Assembly: GCA_032173965.1 (NCBI GenBank)
Contig: CM063287.1
Coordinates: 7,383,859 to 7,447,858 of the forward strand
Source: Sitta carolinensis
Taxonomy: Eukaryota > Chordata > Aves > Passeriformes > Sittidae
Length of the DNA stretch: 64,000 nucleotides
Direction of reading: 5' to 3'
Part shown: positions 63,321 through 64,000 of the stretch, one piece after another
Numbering within the stretch: position 1 is the first letter of the stretch
How the letters are laid out: each line of letters opens with the position of its first letter
Notes under the pieces: model-generated
The model's input: only the letters and a program-made list of their open reading frames with translations
Told to the model about the DNA's origin: nothing
Databases searched by the model: none
Program-made: the position numbers and the translations under genes

Positions 63321-64000
63321 GCAGGGATGGTGTGCTCAGCGCAGGGATGGTGTGCTCAGCACAGGGATGGTGTGCTCAGCACAGGGATGGTGTGCTCAGC
63401 ACAGGGATGGTGTGCTCACGGCAGGGATGGTGTGCTCACGGCAGGGATGGTGTGCTCAGCGCAGGGATGGTGTGCTCACGGCAGGGATGGTGTGCTCAGC
63501 GCAGGGATGGTGTGCTCAGCACAGGGATGGTGTGCTCAGCGCAGGGATGGTGTGCTCAGCGCAGGGATGGTGTGCTCAGCACAGGGATGGTGTGCTCAGC
63601 ACAGGGATGGTGTGCTCAGCGCAGGGATGGTGTGCTCACGGCAGGGATGGTGTGCTCAGCGCAGGGATGGTGTGCTCAGCACAGGGATGGTGTGCTCAGC
63701 GCAGGGATGGTGTGCTCAGCGCAGGGATGGTGTGCTCAGCACAGGGATGGTGTGCTCAGCGCAGGGATGGTGTGCTCAGCGCAGGGATGGTGTGCTCAGC
63801 GCAGGGATGGTGTGCTCAGCGCAGGGATGGTGTGCTCAGCGCAGGGATGGTGTGCTCAGCACAGGGATGGTGTGCTCACGGCAGGGATGGTGTGCTCAGC
63901 ACAGGTGGATGTGCTCAGCACAGGGATGGTGTGCTCACGGCAGGGATGGTGTGCTCAGCGCAGGGATGGTGTGCTCAGCACAGGGATGGTGTGCTCAGCG
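63321..64000. repeat. 20-bp minisatellite, at least 34 units, open at window end
   Basis: Units of the type AGCACAGGGATGGTGTGCTC are stacked head to tail and continue to the last base of the window. The core is invariant except at one unit (63901-63919, 19 bp, rearranged ACAGGTGGATG). Variation is confined to the four-base junction: AGCG in 16 units, AGCA in 12 and ACGG in 6. AGCA units contain perfect 6-bp arms (AGCACA and TGTGCT). Confidence 0.97.

Noticed and set aside
63321..64000. CRISPR-like regular repeat array
   Set aside because: Units are directly adjacent with no unique spacers, and the context is eukaryotic. It is a minisatellite.

Overview
The window looks like eukaryotic, vertebrate nuclear DNA, most probably from a bird. 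It is AT-rich and has no dense open reading frames, operons, rRNA or tRNA genes. It carries poly-A/poly-T runs, (GTTT)n-like tracts, a CCCTT satellite and a GC-rich minisatellite. Two short fragments (21106-21154 and 56342-56390) resemble the 3' end of avian CR1 LINEs in antisense orientation. The second starts with the doubled TCACAGAAT motif that is the reverse complement of a CR1 3' terminus. The low density of visible transposons also suits a bird. Species and chromosome cannot be read from the sequence.

No complete protein-coding gene is supported. The longest open frames (about 140-160 codons) are what 64 kb of AT-rich DNA gives by chance; most lack an ATG and none matches a family I recognise. 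The window therefore reads as a gene desert or the inside of a very long intron. Small pieces could be exons because a pyrimidine tract plus AG, an open frame and a GTAAG-type donor coincide: 6650-6745, 15086-15159, 32747-32829, 40136-40265, and a possible terminal exon at 2102-2810 followed by two AATAAA signals. These are candidates only, since such pairs also arise by chance.

Layout: 1-2.0 kb, plain intergenic or intronic DNA. 2.0-2.8 kb, possible 3' terminal exon. 2.8-32 kb, AT-rich DNA with TAAT-dense blocks that could be conserved non-coding elements, simple repeats and one CR1 piece. 32.1-35.9 kb, a cluster of weak gene-like signals: a microexon-like site, an exon-like segment, a minus-strand Ly6-like signal-peptide frame and a second signal-peptide-like frame. 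36-61 kb, mostly featureless DNA with a hairpin at 38.1 kb, a candidate exon at 40.1 kb, a hairpin-keeping 26-bp triplication at 41.85 kb and a second CR1 piece at 56.3 kb. 61-64 kb, a shift to CpG- and GC-richer DNA with a 271-bp CCCTT array and a minisatellite of at least 34 units that runs off the window end.

No new multi-gene system is visible. The most distinctive structures are the minisatellite with self-complementary units, the 26-bp triplication that keeps a stem despite sequence change, and the short exon-like segments.
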